64,000 nt of DNA, from positions 2,418,001 through 2,482,000 of the forward strand of contig NC_089559.1 of NCBI RefSeq assembly GCF_040115645.1, in the 5' to 3' direction. The position numbers and the translations under genes are program-made. The stretch's first letter is position 1. Each line of letters starts with the position of its first letter. This DNA is from Euwallacea fornicatus (Eukaryota > Arthropoda > Insecta > Coleoptera > Curculionidae). Shown in pieces: positions 1 to 12,100 of this stretch. The notes below the pieces were generated by a model. The model was not told where the DNA came from, made no database searches, and was given only the letters and a program-made list of their open reading frames with translations.

Positions 1-1662
1 CCCCCAGTGATTATTTCTTTTTCTCAAATTTAAAATCTGACTTGCGAGGTAGTAAATTGTCCAACGATGAAGAAGCCAAGTCAGCAGTTTTAGAACAATT
101 TAACACTACAACTTCTGATTGCTTTTTAAACGTTTAGAAATGCTAATTAGTCGTTGTCAAAAGTGTATAAAGAAGAAGGAGATTATATTGGGAAAAAAAG
201 TTTTATTCTGCCACCCTTAAAAGTGTCTTGGGCGGGAAACTTTTGCCTCCCCCCTTTTGGTCCTTAGTGCATAGCTACAAATTATTGATTCAAACTGCGA
301 TTCAAGTCGGTACCATGATAAAATATAGGAAAAAATCAGATGGTTTTGTTATTTACTTCATTTTCTTTTTGGGACGTGTAGGAAAGCTCTGAAGATGCAG
401 TTTTAACGGTACAACACTTTCAATAAACCATAAAACTAAAAGATAAACATGAGGAGGACACAACAAACAAAGGCAAAAACTTGATGAGGAGCTTCCAGAA
501 GTTTCTTATGGTGCTTGAACATGCTTTGAAATGGCTGTCATATCGATCCAGCAGTACTCGTACGGCAATAAATCGATCTGGAGAGTACTGTTTGAACCAG
601 TGTTGATGTCATCAATTAGATTGCGAACGTTTCCACTTACACATTGTTTATTTCAGTGTTCTATTATTACTTTCCCCTGAATTAGAAAGTTGTGATTGTT
701 GAATTGGGGAGTTGCAGATACCAGTGATGATGAGTCATGTAAATCAAACTCTTCATGGGCGTTGAACCTACTTTGAAGTTGCTGTGGTACCGATCCAGTG
801 GTACTCGGGAATAAACAAATCTGGAGATTACTATTTGTACCACCGTTCGTGTAGCACATGTGACCTTTCAAGATTTGCTTGAAACACCAACGGTAAACAC
901 GCTACCAACAAGAATCTCCGTGTCATCGCTCTCAACTAAATTCAGGACGTTTCAATGGACACGTCCCCCATTCCAGAGTTCCATTATTGTTTCCGCCCCT
1001 ACTTAAAAATAGCAATTCTCGAAGAAGAGGACTTTCAGACATCAATGATGATGAGTGATGCGGGTCGAGTTTTCGCGTGGGTCCTGCAGCTGGTTCGAAA
1101 TAGCCGTGGTAGCAATCCAATGGTAGTCCATATCCTGTAGTTCACTATTCCGAGTTTGGTTATTACCTCTTCCCCAACTTGAAAATTGCTATTGCGAGTA
1201 TTAGTGATGATGAGCCATATGGATCGAACTGAAACTTCATCCCAATCTGTTCTCGATTCAACAATGTGCTAGCTGAACGAGGGTGATTGAAGGAATCAAA
1301 TGGAGGAACCTGAACTAACTCTATGATCAAAGGAAACGTGAGATGGCGATTGGGATCCTACCAGTTAACGATTTGGAGTGTAGTGGCTCGTCAAGGACAT
1401 ATAGATTGGATTAATCGTTTCTAACTTCTTTAATCGTTCTACTAATCCATTGAACTTTAATGGACTTGGTGGCGTTCGACGGTGGATAAAGCTCTGTTCG
1501 ATGCAAAATTTGTCGAATTTGGCCGTAGCGCTTAATCACTTCAACCATTGTCTTGTTTACCGAAATTTCCAGCCCTCCGCAGTGGTTCATCTGGATTTGC
1601 CTAAGAAATTACCATTTCTATATTTTTTCCCGAAAAACACATAAAAGGATCTGTTGTTCCAG
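1..1662. other. PDSS1 intron, repeat-rich
   Basis: No coding exon of PDSS1 was recognised here: the conserved first aspartate-rich motif of the trans-prenyltransferase family, which should precede the exon at 1663, is not readable in any frame, so earlier exons must lie upstream of the window. About 530-1250 holds decayed repeats (separate entry). 1260-1640 shows no recognisable gene. Confidence 0.6.
530..1250. repeat. Degenerate tandem repeat, about 3.5 copies
   Basis: A block of about 150 bp recurs. Each copy has a TTATTA-CTTTCCCC-like segment (near 663, 982, 1156), then GATGATGAG (724, 1044, 1204), then a GATCCA-GTACTC-like segment (545, 793, 1114). The spacing inside copies is constant (about 61 and 70 bp) while the gaps between copies vary. 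On the minus strand two copies read as similar short peptides sharing an HSSSL/DSSSL core, and the third is broken by stops. This could be a decayed coding repeat or a satellite-like array; no family was recognised. Confidence 0.6.
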
Positions 1663-4600
1663 GTTACCATGGCTGGTGATTTCATATTGGCCATAGCATC
1701 CATGATGATCGCCAGATTAAAAAACGATGACGTTACTTTAGTTCTTAGCCAGGTAAGAATCTGCGTAATGTGTATGCATTACGCAGATACATACATTAGT
1801 GATATTCGCACTTTTTCCATTAACCTTAGGTGTTATTACTACCTATAGGTTTATTTACTATATTTATTTACCTTCTGTCCTAATAAATTATATGTACAGG
1901 TCTATTCACCTAACTCATTCATTAAAGGTTTACGAGGATCTAAAAGTGATACAAATTTGTAAATTTTTAGTGAAGTGAACTTCCGGCACTTCCGGTTTGA
2001 CCGGAAATGCCTCAACTCGCTTATTTCAAATAGGACTCCAATATGTTATTTTACTTCTAAATTCTATGTAATATTTGAGACACATTTTTTGCATAACGCC
2101 CTAACTTAGCCGTCACCATTTTCGAGATATTTGACGTTGAATTGATAACGTGCCTCCATAATGACCAATTTTAACACTGCACATATCCCCAGTTATTAAA
2201 GACACAATCTTCATATTTTAAAGAGTGCCAATACAGAGTCCTAAGTTTACACTCTTGCTATTTAGATCATTTAGTACTATGCAGGGTGTCCAAAATTCAG
2301 CTTGTAACATTCACATTTTTAAAACTGCAGATGTAATTTTTTTTTAATGGGGCATCTCATAACTTTAAGCTGTATCAAGGAGATAACGTAATTTTCTAGC
2401 GAACTGCATCAGGATTTTCCACAGGGTGGTTTGTTTTGGCGCGCCTGTCATTACTATCTCCGAAACGGTGAGAGTTACAAGCTCGCTTAAATTAGACAAA
2501 AGTGGCCCCTTGTGGAGCTGATTAAGGAAACCGCTACGAGGTTGCCACATTTCCAGTGGCTTCGTGGATATTAGTAAAAATATGAAAATTTCCCAAAATT
2601 TCAATCCCTCGTAATTCGTAAACTGTTTATGGCAGAAAAGAAGTTTAAATTGCAAAGTTTTACAATTTTTTACTCTCTACAACATGACAGATCGAACGTT
2701 ATTGTACAGCTTTTGATAACTAAACGATGGTTATCAACCTCATTGCTGCAGATACGCACCTGGAATTTTTATTTTATATTTCGAAAACGCCACTTATTCC
2801 TGACAGATCCGTGTATAATTTGTTTACATTTATTAACGTTTAAACCCGAATAATTCATCATCAGACCATTTCTTATTTATCTTTTCTTGGTTTGTAAGAG
2901 GAACCGTGCTCGCGTAAGTTTCTTTCCAGTTACGCAAACAGTTTTGATGCAGGAGATCTTCGCTCTGGATATAAGTTCTGATACCGTTCCAAAGCATTTT
3001 TAGCATTACGAAAACTTCACAAAGACACAACTAACAAACCCATTTTTTCGTCGTTACTGAATAACATTATTTAAATTCACTTTTTTATAGATTCAGCTCG
3101 AAAATAAATTATAAAAGACGAAAATAAGTCTAAAAACAAACTTATTTGACAAATAAATGTAAAAACCTGTTAAAAAATCGTTTCCACAGTGACCTAGCAG
3201 GGTAGTTTAAAAAGGTAAATAAAAAATAGTCTGATGACGAATTATTCGGGTCGAAACGTTAACAAATGTAAACAAATTTTACATGGGTCTGTTAAGAATG
3301 AAAAGAGCTTTCGAAATATGAAATGAAACTTCCAGGTCCGTATTTACAATAATGAAGTTGATAACCATTACTTAGTTATTCAAAGCTGTACAATGACGTT
3401 ACATCTGTCGTTTTGTAGAGAGTGAAAAGTTGTGAAATGTTGTAATTTAAACTTCTTCTTCGCCACAAACAGTTTACGAAATATGAGGGATTGAAGTTTT
3501 AGGCCAATTTCATATTTTTCCAAATATCTAGGAAACTTCTGAAAATGTGGCAACCTTGTATCGCTTTCCTTAATCAGCTCGACAAGGGACTACTTTTGTC
3601 TAATTGAACCGAAGATGTAGTTCGCACGGGTTCGGAGACAGTAATGATAAGCACACCAAACAAAAACACCCTGTATACCTAATTCAAATTATTTTCCAAA
3701 TAATTGAGTTTTATCGGAAGCTGGTCGTACATATTCCTTCTATCACTGTTTGATTTTAGTAAACTTTCAATGAATCAGTTGAGTGAATAACCCTGTATTT
3801 TAAGATGCCTTAAGAGTTCACAGTTAGACACTTCCCATAGCAATTCATAACTCACTTCCAGGTAGTCAGCGACCTAGTCCAAGGAGAATTCATGCAGCTA
3901 GGCTCGAAAGAGACGGAGAACGAGAGATTTGCCCATTACTTGACAAAAACCTACCGCAAAACTGCCAGTCTTATGGCGAACTCTGTCAAATCCGTAAGCT
4001 TCGCAGTATTATGAGTATAGATGTAGTTGGGTCACTAGGCGCATTCAGAGACAGCAGCGCTGCAGCACTTTATTGCAGCTGCTGCATTTCGCATTTCACT
4101 GGAAGGGCTAGACTTTGTGACCCCGGTCTTAAGTAACGTGAAGCCTGGAATTTATTAGGACATATGGTTGTTGGCTTGAGCCTAAGACCCCAAAGCCCTT
4201 ATAATTTGAGCTCCGTGTAATCAATTACCTCATTTGAAATAACGAACCTGAGGATGAGTCTACAAAATCGAAACGAAGGGAAACAACCATTTTAATGGCA
4301 AGGTTTTATATAAATCTAGCCAAAAGGGATGAAATGCGATGCCACACGTTAAGTGATGTTTTCTTTAGGTGGTACTGTTAGCCGGTGCTAACGAAGAACT
4401 GTCCGAACTGGGCTATCAGTACGGCCGCAACATCGGCTTAGGTTTCCAGCTGGTTGACGATTTGCTGGACTTCGTGTCCAACTCGGCTATGATGGGCAAA
4501 CCAACGGCAGCGGACCTCAAACTCGGTTTGGCAACGGCGCCTGTCCTGTTTGCTTGTGAAAAGGTAATAACAATCGTTCTCTTACAGTTGGTAGTACCGA

Positions 4601-7600
4601 GTATTTCATTTCTGATGTGTTTGTGGAGAGGTTCAGTTATTAGCACATATCGGTGGATGCGGCTTATCCCGATCGAAGGTTGCTCTTGTCCAGTATTTCC
4701 AAGAATGTGGACAGATGAAGTTTATATTTCAGAAGGTTCAATAGTTATCATAAAAAGTTCGCTAATTCTAAAATGAACCTTCTAGAATATTCTATTTGAT
4801 GGATACAAATTTTTGAATTTAGTCCAGGAATTGAATGATTTTTTGACTTTGCTGGGGTCTAGGTAATCTCCTCCAGTGTTCCCAAGAAAATCCACGAGCG
4901 AAACTCATGTTGTTTTAGGTATTTGAGGGGCAGATATGAGAGCTCTGACAGCTCTAATATGGACATTTTAAATTATTCCACTTGGAATATTCGGAAAATT
5001 TTGCGAAAAGCTTCTAAAGCGCCATTGTTTTTTCTCAAAATTTAAACCCCTGCAACGATACTTTGTAGGGTCTTCGAATAAGCCACAAAAACTTTTTCTT
5101 TTTCCCACCCCGTATGTTGGACTATAAAAGTCTATTTCAGTAGACAGGTCAACCAGCTCTGTTTCCTCAGAAATGTGCGCAGTACACCGATCGGGACATA
5201 TTTCGTAGTTCCAACCAAAAGATAAACTGATTTCACACCATCAGAAAGATACGCAGTATTCTTGCACCTGTTTCAGACTGTTCGTGACAGTCCAGAATTG
5301 GTTTCTTTCTTGCTGCAACAGAACTTTTATATTCACAAGTAATTCTTGCTCAGAAATCTGGCGGTCAAATCGGTTTCAACTCAGTTCCTGGTAACTGTCT
5401 TATTTTTGAATGTGAAGCTATACGGGGTGTCTCTAAAAGGTCTATACAAAATACTACCACAGACTTCTGAGACGAAGACATGGCAATTTAACTGAATTTT
5501 CCTTGGTCTAAAAGTGGACGGTTTTCAAAATACAGGAAGTGAAGATAAAAAAAAAAGAAAAAAAAATTTAAAGCTTTGTTTGTAAAGCTGCTATCTGAGA
5601 AAAATGTCGCATCGAGGGATTTTTAGGGGCAAGAAATCAGAACCCATTCACATCTTCGATGCCCATTGTAGAGGACGTTCTTACCGCTAGTTGACCTCGT
5701 TTTGAAAAGGCATAACTTTTTTATCACCCGGTGTAAAATTTATTTATGACTAAATTTTGTTTTCCTACATGTTTTATGAACAAAATGTTTTTCCGTATAA
5801 GTCCTTACGGACATTCCTTCTTGAGATATCTGCGGTTTAAGTTCGCTAAACGTTTTAAGAAATAACTTTAAAGTAATACATATTTATTCATCAGTTGAAA
5901 CGAACAAAATCAGAACTTAAAAATACGTTGCAAACTTTTTAAAAGCGCAAGTAATTTTTTTAAAGCATTTAATTATGTAAAAAAAATTACACTTTTAGTA
6001 AGTGTTCGAAGGGACCTCCATTGATCTGCATACAAAGAATAATTCAACGTATAAAGTTAAAATGTACCCTATTCATCAACCCCTCGTCGTTCTTCAAACT
6101 GTTTACTGCATTTTAAATTGGTCTCCACAATTCCACTTCATTATTTATAGCTGTAGAGTATGCCATGGTTTTTAAAGATCCCCATTAAAAATAATCAATC
6201 GCAGTCAGATCCGGCGAGCGCAGAGGCCAAGGTACCTGAGCATCATTTTCTTTATCGGTCCATCTACGCGGGTGCTGTTGACGTAAGTGGTTATGGACAT
6301 TCATAGTAAAATCTGGCGGAGCACCGTCGTGCACAAACCGCACATCTCGCCAGAGTTGCAAAGGTAGATCTTCCAATACACTTGGCAGTGTATTTTAAAT
6401 GTGTTCCCAATCACCTTCATCACTTAATCGGGTCGAAAAAATGGAAGAACTGATAATAAAATTATTAACTATTCTGCTCACATATAAATCTTAAATTCGT
6501 GTTGTTGATGCACCATTTATGCAGCATGCAGATTTTATCAACATAGACATGTTCATTGAGTAAGTTGGTAATCCACCTTCTGGAAAAACGAGCTTCGTTC
6601 TTAAATAAAATGTTTGTAATAAAATTTATGTTGTGTTCTCTTTGGTGATGGACAAACCTACAGAAGCCCAGCAGTAGATCAAGATCCAGATGTAAAAAGC
6701 CTCGTACTTTTGGATGTGATATTGAAGTTATTGTGTCTTTAAAGTTTATTATATATGTCGGCGCTACCATAAATTTAGCGAATACCCCTAAGTAGACAGA
6801 CTCGATGTATTGGTACGACCCTATGTAATCGATCGGGGTTCTAGTTTTTCTCGCTATTCTCTCGAAACTAAAGCATTCATTTTCTTTATGATATGACTTC
6901 CAGGAACCCCATCGAATAAGGGACACACTTGTTTTTAACACGTAAGGGGGTAAAACGGGGCCAGGGGACGAAATGAATATTGGGTGAGGTAGAGTAGTAA
7001 TTATCGAGAGTTGGCTTAGAGAGGTCTGGTCCCGGATTGTCATGTCTCTCATCCTTCGATTCGATTATCGTACGGTTTACCTTTTGTGAAAGAGATTATT
7101 GCCATAAGACATTTATCAGAATATAGGGTAGCCGATAGTTATTCGTTTACATATAAATTAGTGTAATCTCAGTGACATTTGTTATTAATAAATTGGCGGT
7201 ATTGAGTGACTATTCCTAGTCTTTAACTTGAGACTTATGGCTTCTGGAAGCGATTCTGTTTCTCCTATTCTGACATATATATTCGCAATTTGAACACTAA
7301 ATTAACTAAAACATTATTTACAAATTAATTTTTTTCCATTTATTTCATCGATGTTTCAAAATGTTTTTTTTACAATATTTAAAGGCGGAGCAAAAAAATT
7401 TCTATATTTTTGTAATTTGAATTGTAATACTTTAAATTTGATGTGCCGCTTTACCCCCCCCCCCCCCTGCCATTTAAGATTCTCGAAGGGGTTGCTACTC
7501 CATTTAGGGGAATGGTTCTACACCCACGAATTTATGATTTTAATATGTTCCCCTTAAAAGCAAAATAATCGTGTTTTGGGGTTTTGCGAAGAAAAAAATA

Positions 7601-9160
7601 TTCAAGATATTTCAGGTGGACTGTTGTAAATGGGCCACCCTGTATATCCAAAACTATCGCTCGTATGAGAAAATTTATTAGACTTTTTTTGTAAGAAATT
7701 TGATAAGCGACAACTTTAGTTGTTATGACCATGATCGTAAATGTAGTGGTTTTTGAGAATTTCTCGAAAAACAGAATTTTACGTAAAAATATATGGTAAA
7801 TCGCATAGTAATAATTTATTTAACTCTCTTAACAAGTTGACTACCACTTCATGAAAGTTATCAAAAAAATAATAATTCTTATGGAATTTTCCATATTAAA
7901 AAAAAATCCAAAAATGCGTCACGTGGCGCTCAAGGTGTTTAAGTAATAATGTTTTTTAACAATGTATTTTTAAATCCAATTGTCTTACGGGATCGTGGAG
8001 CGAAAAGGGGGGTGCTAGGTGGGGAAACTAAAACGTGGTTTTAGTGTATTTTTGGTTTTTCAAAGGGTGACATATCACTTGTGCCAAATAGTTTTCTTGT
8101 GCAGAGGCCACGTTAATATTTTAAGTGGTTTTTAGGTTTGTTAGAAGAAAGAATTCTACGCACAAAAGATTCGGGGCGAAGGTAAGTAGAGGGAGAGCAT
8201 AAAAAAGTCATGCACTAAACTTCCGTTTTTCGTAAATATTTCAGCAACCACTACATTTACGGAAAAAGTCATAAGAACTAAAGTTACAGCCAATGAAATT
8301 TTCTACAAAAAAAATCCAATTAATTTTTTTCATACGAGCGATAGTTTCGATTATAAATGGTTTTAAATTTCAAACATTAATCCTTACATAACTGGGTAAT
8401 GGTAAAAAAGAGCAGCAAAAAACTTATATATTTATACTCACAATAAAGTTTGAAATTAGAGAATATTACATTTTTTTCGATATCTGATTTCTAGTAAGTA
8501 AAAAAAAAGTAAAAAAGAGAATCCAACTAACGCCGAGAGTGTCCTCAATAGCGTACATCGCCAATGTAAACGGATTCTGATTTCTCGTCCCCAAAAATCC
8601 CCCTCTACGATATTTTATTCAAATAGTAGCATTGTAAAGAAATTTATCATTTTTTTTCCTTTTTTCAATCTTCCCTTTGACGTCTTGTATTTTGAAAACC
8701 GCCCACTTTTAGCCTAAGATAAATTGGGGTAAATCGTCATGTTTTCGCCTTAGAAATCGGCGATAAAATTTTATACAGACCTTTTAGAGACACCTTGTAG
8801 TTCTCTCCTCGTTTTTAACTCATTCATACTCAGAAACTCATCGAAAGGTATCAAATTTAATTAAGTTCTATCTTTACTTGCTCGACCAAAAACTATTCGA
8901 AATTTTCGAGAATAAATCCACACTGCGTATTTTTTCAGTATCCAGAACTGAATCCCATGATAATGCGCCGCTTCCAAGAGCCAGGAGACGTGGAGAAAGC
9001 GTTCGAACTAGTCCACAAGAGCAAAGGCCTAGAACAGACCCAGTTCTTGGCGAAACAGCACTGCCAGGAAGCCGTCCGGATAGCTAATCAGCTGACGGAG
9101 AGTCCATTTCAGAAGGGCCTATTGACCACGGCGGACTATGTACTGAATAGGATGAAATAG
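1663..9160 (+). CDS. PDSS1: Decaprenyl diphosphate synthase subunit 1, 3' part (four exons)
   Basis: This trans-prenyltransferase makes the long isoprenoid tail of ubiquinone in mitochondria; in animals it works with PDSS2. Exons read at 1663-1752, 3862-3993, 4369-4563 and 8939-9160, all joining in phase 0, giving the last 212 residues and a TAG stop. Visible family features: AGDFIL, then EFMQLGSKE and NERFAHYL, then the second aspartate-rich motif as FQLVDDLLDF followed by GKPTAADLKLGLAT, and the C-terminal PMIMRRFQEPGDV segment. The first DDxxD motif and the start are outside the window. The introns are unusually large for this locus (2.1 and 4.4 kb) because transposons sit in them; all four exons remain intact. 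Drosophila calls the orthologue qless. Confidence 0.93.
2421..3674. repeat. Large fold-back element in PDSS1 intron
   Basis: Two arms of about 465 bp (2421-2885 and 3210-3674) are inverted copies of each other around a spacer of about 325 bp. The outer ends read ACAGGGTG and, in reverse complement, the same. Long matched stretches include the segment with GACAAAAGTG, the GGTTGCCACATTT segment and CCCGAATAATTC. No open reading frame recognisable as a transposase was found. It is a non-autonomous element of unassigned class. An ACAGGGTGT-like end also occurs just outside at 2283. Confidence 0.8.
2858..3257. other. Paired diverging hammerhead-like cores inside the fold-back element
   Basis: On the plus strand CTGATGA at 3231-3237 is followed by a short hairpin-capable stretch and CGAAAC at 3252-3257. 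The mirrored copy lies on the minus strand with CTGATGA at 2864-2858, its GAAA degraded to TAAA. CUGANGA plus a stem plus GAAA is the core of hammerhead ribozymes, which are known in the terminal repeats of Penelope-like retroelements. Stem II is weak (CGAA/TTCG, with extra unpaired bases), so activity is doubtful. Confidence 0.3.
3994..4368 (+). other. PDSS1 intron with one hammerhead-like motif
   Basis: CTGAGGA at 4248-4254 is followed by GAAACG from 4270, the same spacing class as the motifs at 3231 and 35086, but stem II is poor. Otherwise no feature is seen between the exons ending at 3993 and starting at 4369. Confidence 0.25.
5995..6640 (-). pseudogene. Broken DDE transposase
   Basis: Three conserved blocks of an insect transposase family occur in order on the minus strand. 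A decayed first-aspartate block is near 6560-6630 (ILFKNEARFS where the family has ILF-DE-FS). A block at 6376-6185 contains FVHDGAPPDF and RSPDLTAIDYF, carrying the second and third catalytic acidic positions. The family's C-terminal signature QINGGPFEHLL lies near 6030-5998. The blocks are in different frames with stops between them, and the first catalytic aspartate is replaced, so the gene is dead. A longer open frame at 6465-7052 is mostly unrelated sequence that ends in the first block. Confidence 0.75.
7650..8349. repeat. Inverted repeat nested in the DDE transposon
   Basis: Arms of about 135 bp (7650-7785 and 8215-8349) match in opposite orientation, both containing ACTATCGCTCGTATGA and CGTAAATGTAGTGGTT segments. 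The left arm is preceded by CCACCCTGTATA at 7634-7645, the same kind of terminus seen on other repeats here. This is probably a separate fold-back element inserted into the larger transposon. Confidence 0.7.
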
Positions 9161-12100
9161 CGTCAGTCTCCGTAGTTGTTATACGTATCTGAGATGTGTA
9201 CATAGTGCGAGTGAGTGTTTGTTTGCAGCTAATCGGGAATGAAAGTCCGCAGGACTGACAGTTATTGCAAACGCAGTCATGGGTTAATTATTTATTTATG
9301 GGGATTTATTTTAGTCTCGTCATAGCTACCTGGAAATGGTAATGAAATCTGTAAAACTCTAAATATAAGGATCGCTGTAGTGTCTCAAATGGCCATGTCT
9401 CGGCACCAATTCTCCGATACGGTGAGATTTCGGAGCCAGTAAAATTAAAAAGCGCTGTAATTTCTGGGGCTGTATAATTAGAAAAAACATTATTATGATA
9501 TTAATTTCGCTGAACGTTGCCAAGGCGACGAAATGCCTTGAAAACCCACAGAAAAAATGGATAAGTAATCGTCACAAATTGATCGAAAACAAAACGATAT
9601 ATTAAAGCTTGAGTTAAAGGACTTCTTAAGTTTATTTTTATGTAATATAGTAACGGTAAAAGCCCCCAGTCATTCGATTTTAGAGTTTTATTAGATAAAA
9701 CTTTTGTACTATTTATATAAAAAATACTCCAGTACCTTGAGGATTTTCTTTCTATTTGGTGCCGCTTTTAAATGTCGCTCTTCACACCTAACATGATGAT
9801 GATGATACAGCATTGATAAACAACATCAAAGTCGAATTTTCATGGCATATCGTTCAGCAAATAATAAAAATCGGAACTTATTGCCCCTGAAAATTTGACA
9901 TTTTTAGCGTATCTTCTCACGAAAAAACTGGACAGAAAAAGGTGAAGGTTTCAAGAGTAGCCAAAAACGTTCAATTCGAAGACAGAACGCGTCTAAGGAG
10001 ATTTAAAGAGTTTCTGGGTGTGTAAAGTGTAACAATTCTTACTAACAACGCTGAATTGGAAGCTTTTAAGACACCCACTCCAAAACTCATAATCCCCAAG
10101 AGTTAATATGTACTTTTTTAATAAAACTCAATTTTCGAAAAACACGATTGTATATGATGACGCGACTGTAATATCTTTATATGGTGTAAATATCAAATAT
10201 TCAGTTCTAGCTGTAATCTTATAGGAAAGTTAGGAACACTTTCGGTCGCGTTCTTGAACTTTTATTGTATATATTATCTCATGCTGTACCTATTTAATGT
10301 AGACAGTAAAAACTTCTATTGTTATTTTGTAATGTATATTTTGTTTAATATATTATATATCAATCCAAACGGATTCTAATTGTATGTAGCACTATCTTTT
10401 TAAAAATTGGAACCAACAAAAAGAAAATCCGCTTTGCGGTTATTCCATTGATTGCAGTTGATTATTAGAGGTAGATAGAGGACAAAACTAGTACATGTAT
10501 CTATTAAATAAAGCAGAGGAAAAGAATGATTTGATTTTGATTTGTTGAAATATAAAATAGTTTAATACAGACAGTTAGAAGAGACAGTATAAGACAGTAG
10601 AAGTCGGTAGTGGCATCAGCTATCGAAGAAATGGTTTTCTTATTATTTGTTCTTGAGATTCTATCCCATATTTCGTATTCACCATTTTATCCAGATTTGC
10701 TCCTTTTATAATACTGAATACGGTGTGGGAACCAAGCGTTTTTTGAATGAATAGTACTCAACAATTTACAATGGAAGGGTTGCGCGTCAACAATCATTTC
10801 ATTCTTTGGCTCGTAGCATTTTATTATTATCTTTCAGTTGCCACTATACCGTCATGGATGTTAAAACATCGAATATTCGTTTATGATGGTTTTGTTGTGG
10901 CGAACCTGGTGAGTGGCGAACCTGTGACTACAGTTTAGCGTGAGTTACGTCGCAGATTTGACATTAATTGAAACGATTCTATTCCCACGCGTGAGAATCT
11001 TACGTTAAGTTAACAGTCTACTAACAGGAGGTCCAATAATGAAAAAACCTCCCGGCCTTTAACGTAGTGTACACTCTCCAAAAAACATTGAAAGGGTGAG
11101 GTAAGCCATACAGAAGAGCCCATTCCGCTCTGCTGGGAAACATGCCTGTTAGGATTGTATTATAATTTACGACCCGGTGTTGCATTTACGCAAGCCGGAC
11201 TTTGCTCGGCAATAACCGGGATTTTTTGTTATTCCTGAGAAATGAAGTTTTATGTAGGGAATTCTCAGCGACATTCTTTGTCGGAACGTGAATCGTAACT
11301 TTGGTTGATTTGGACAAGGCCCGATAGTCCAATTGTCACGTTGCGCTTTAGGCGGTAGTTATTTAAAGGGTTGGCCACGACTTTCCAAAAAAAGGTACGT
11401 AAATAAGCATCCTACCCTAAACGTTAGTAATTGAACATCTGTAAGTTTGTATGCGGGGCGTCCTATCCCGAAATGATTAATTGAGAAAAAGCCGTATAGC
11501 CTTTTGCAGCTTTAAAACATCATAATTTCAAAGAGAGCTGATCAACAATAAAATATACAGCAAGAAGAAAGAACCCCTGATTGATGGAGAAACTTAGTAT
11601 CAGGATTTAGAAAACACAAACGGTCAACACTTAGACACTAGAAAAAGTCAATTATGGATGAAAAGGAAGTAAATTTTCCCGAAAATCGATCGCCTTAGAT
11701 CAAAACGATAACGGAGCAAAAAGCGATAGTTCCTTTTGATTCTGTGATCTGAAGACAAACAACAAAGGCAGTTCAAAAGTTTGATCGAGTTTTTAGTGGG
11801 TGAAATCCAACACAAACTTGTAGTACGGATTTCAGTAACGTCTTAGCGACAAGATTTTTTTTACCCCCGGAGCCGCGAGACCCCTAGAAAAAAATAATAT
11901 GCGAAATAGGCCCCGCAAATGTTCTTTGAATCTGTAATTCAGGTCTCATATTCAATCGTCAAGTTAGTTCTAAGTGTCGATCTGTCATGTATTATATCGT
12001 CGTAATTACTGCAGTAAGCGATTTGGTAAAATATTTTTTGAGTTCATTGTCCACGAGCAACATCACTACAACCATGTAAAATTATTCATAAGGATAGTAT

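Larger units (their letters stand above)
5421..8799. mobile_element. 3.4 kb Tc1/mariner-superfamily-like DDE transposon remnant
   Basis: The ends are inverted copies for roughly 280 bp: TACGGGGTGTCTCTAAAAGG at the left and TACAAGGTGTCTCTAAAAGG in reverse complement at the right, with further matches through the AAAATACA and GGATTTTT segments. The TA at each end could be the target duplication. It sits in the last PDSS1 intron and carries a dead transposase on the minus strand (5995-6640) plus a secondary inverted repeat (7650-8349). A run of about 15 C residues begins near 7452. Confidence 0.8.

Noticed and set aside
6465..7052. A 195-codon minus-strand open frame as a possible novel gene
   Set aside because: Its end is a decayed transposase block, it lies inside a transposon, and the remaining part resembles nothing.
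7440..7475. Poly-C run as a functional structure
   Set aside because: A single homopolymer run inside a dead transposon; no G-quadruplex-forming pattern of separated tracts.
9781..9805. ATGATGATGATG microsatellite
   Set aside because: Too short and common to be informative.
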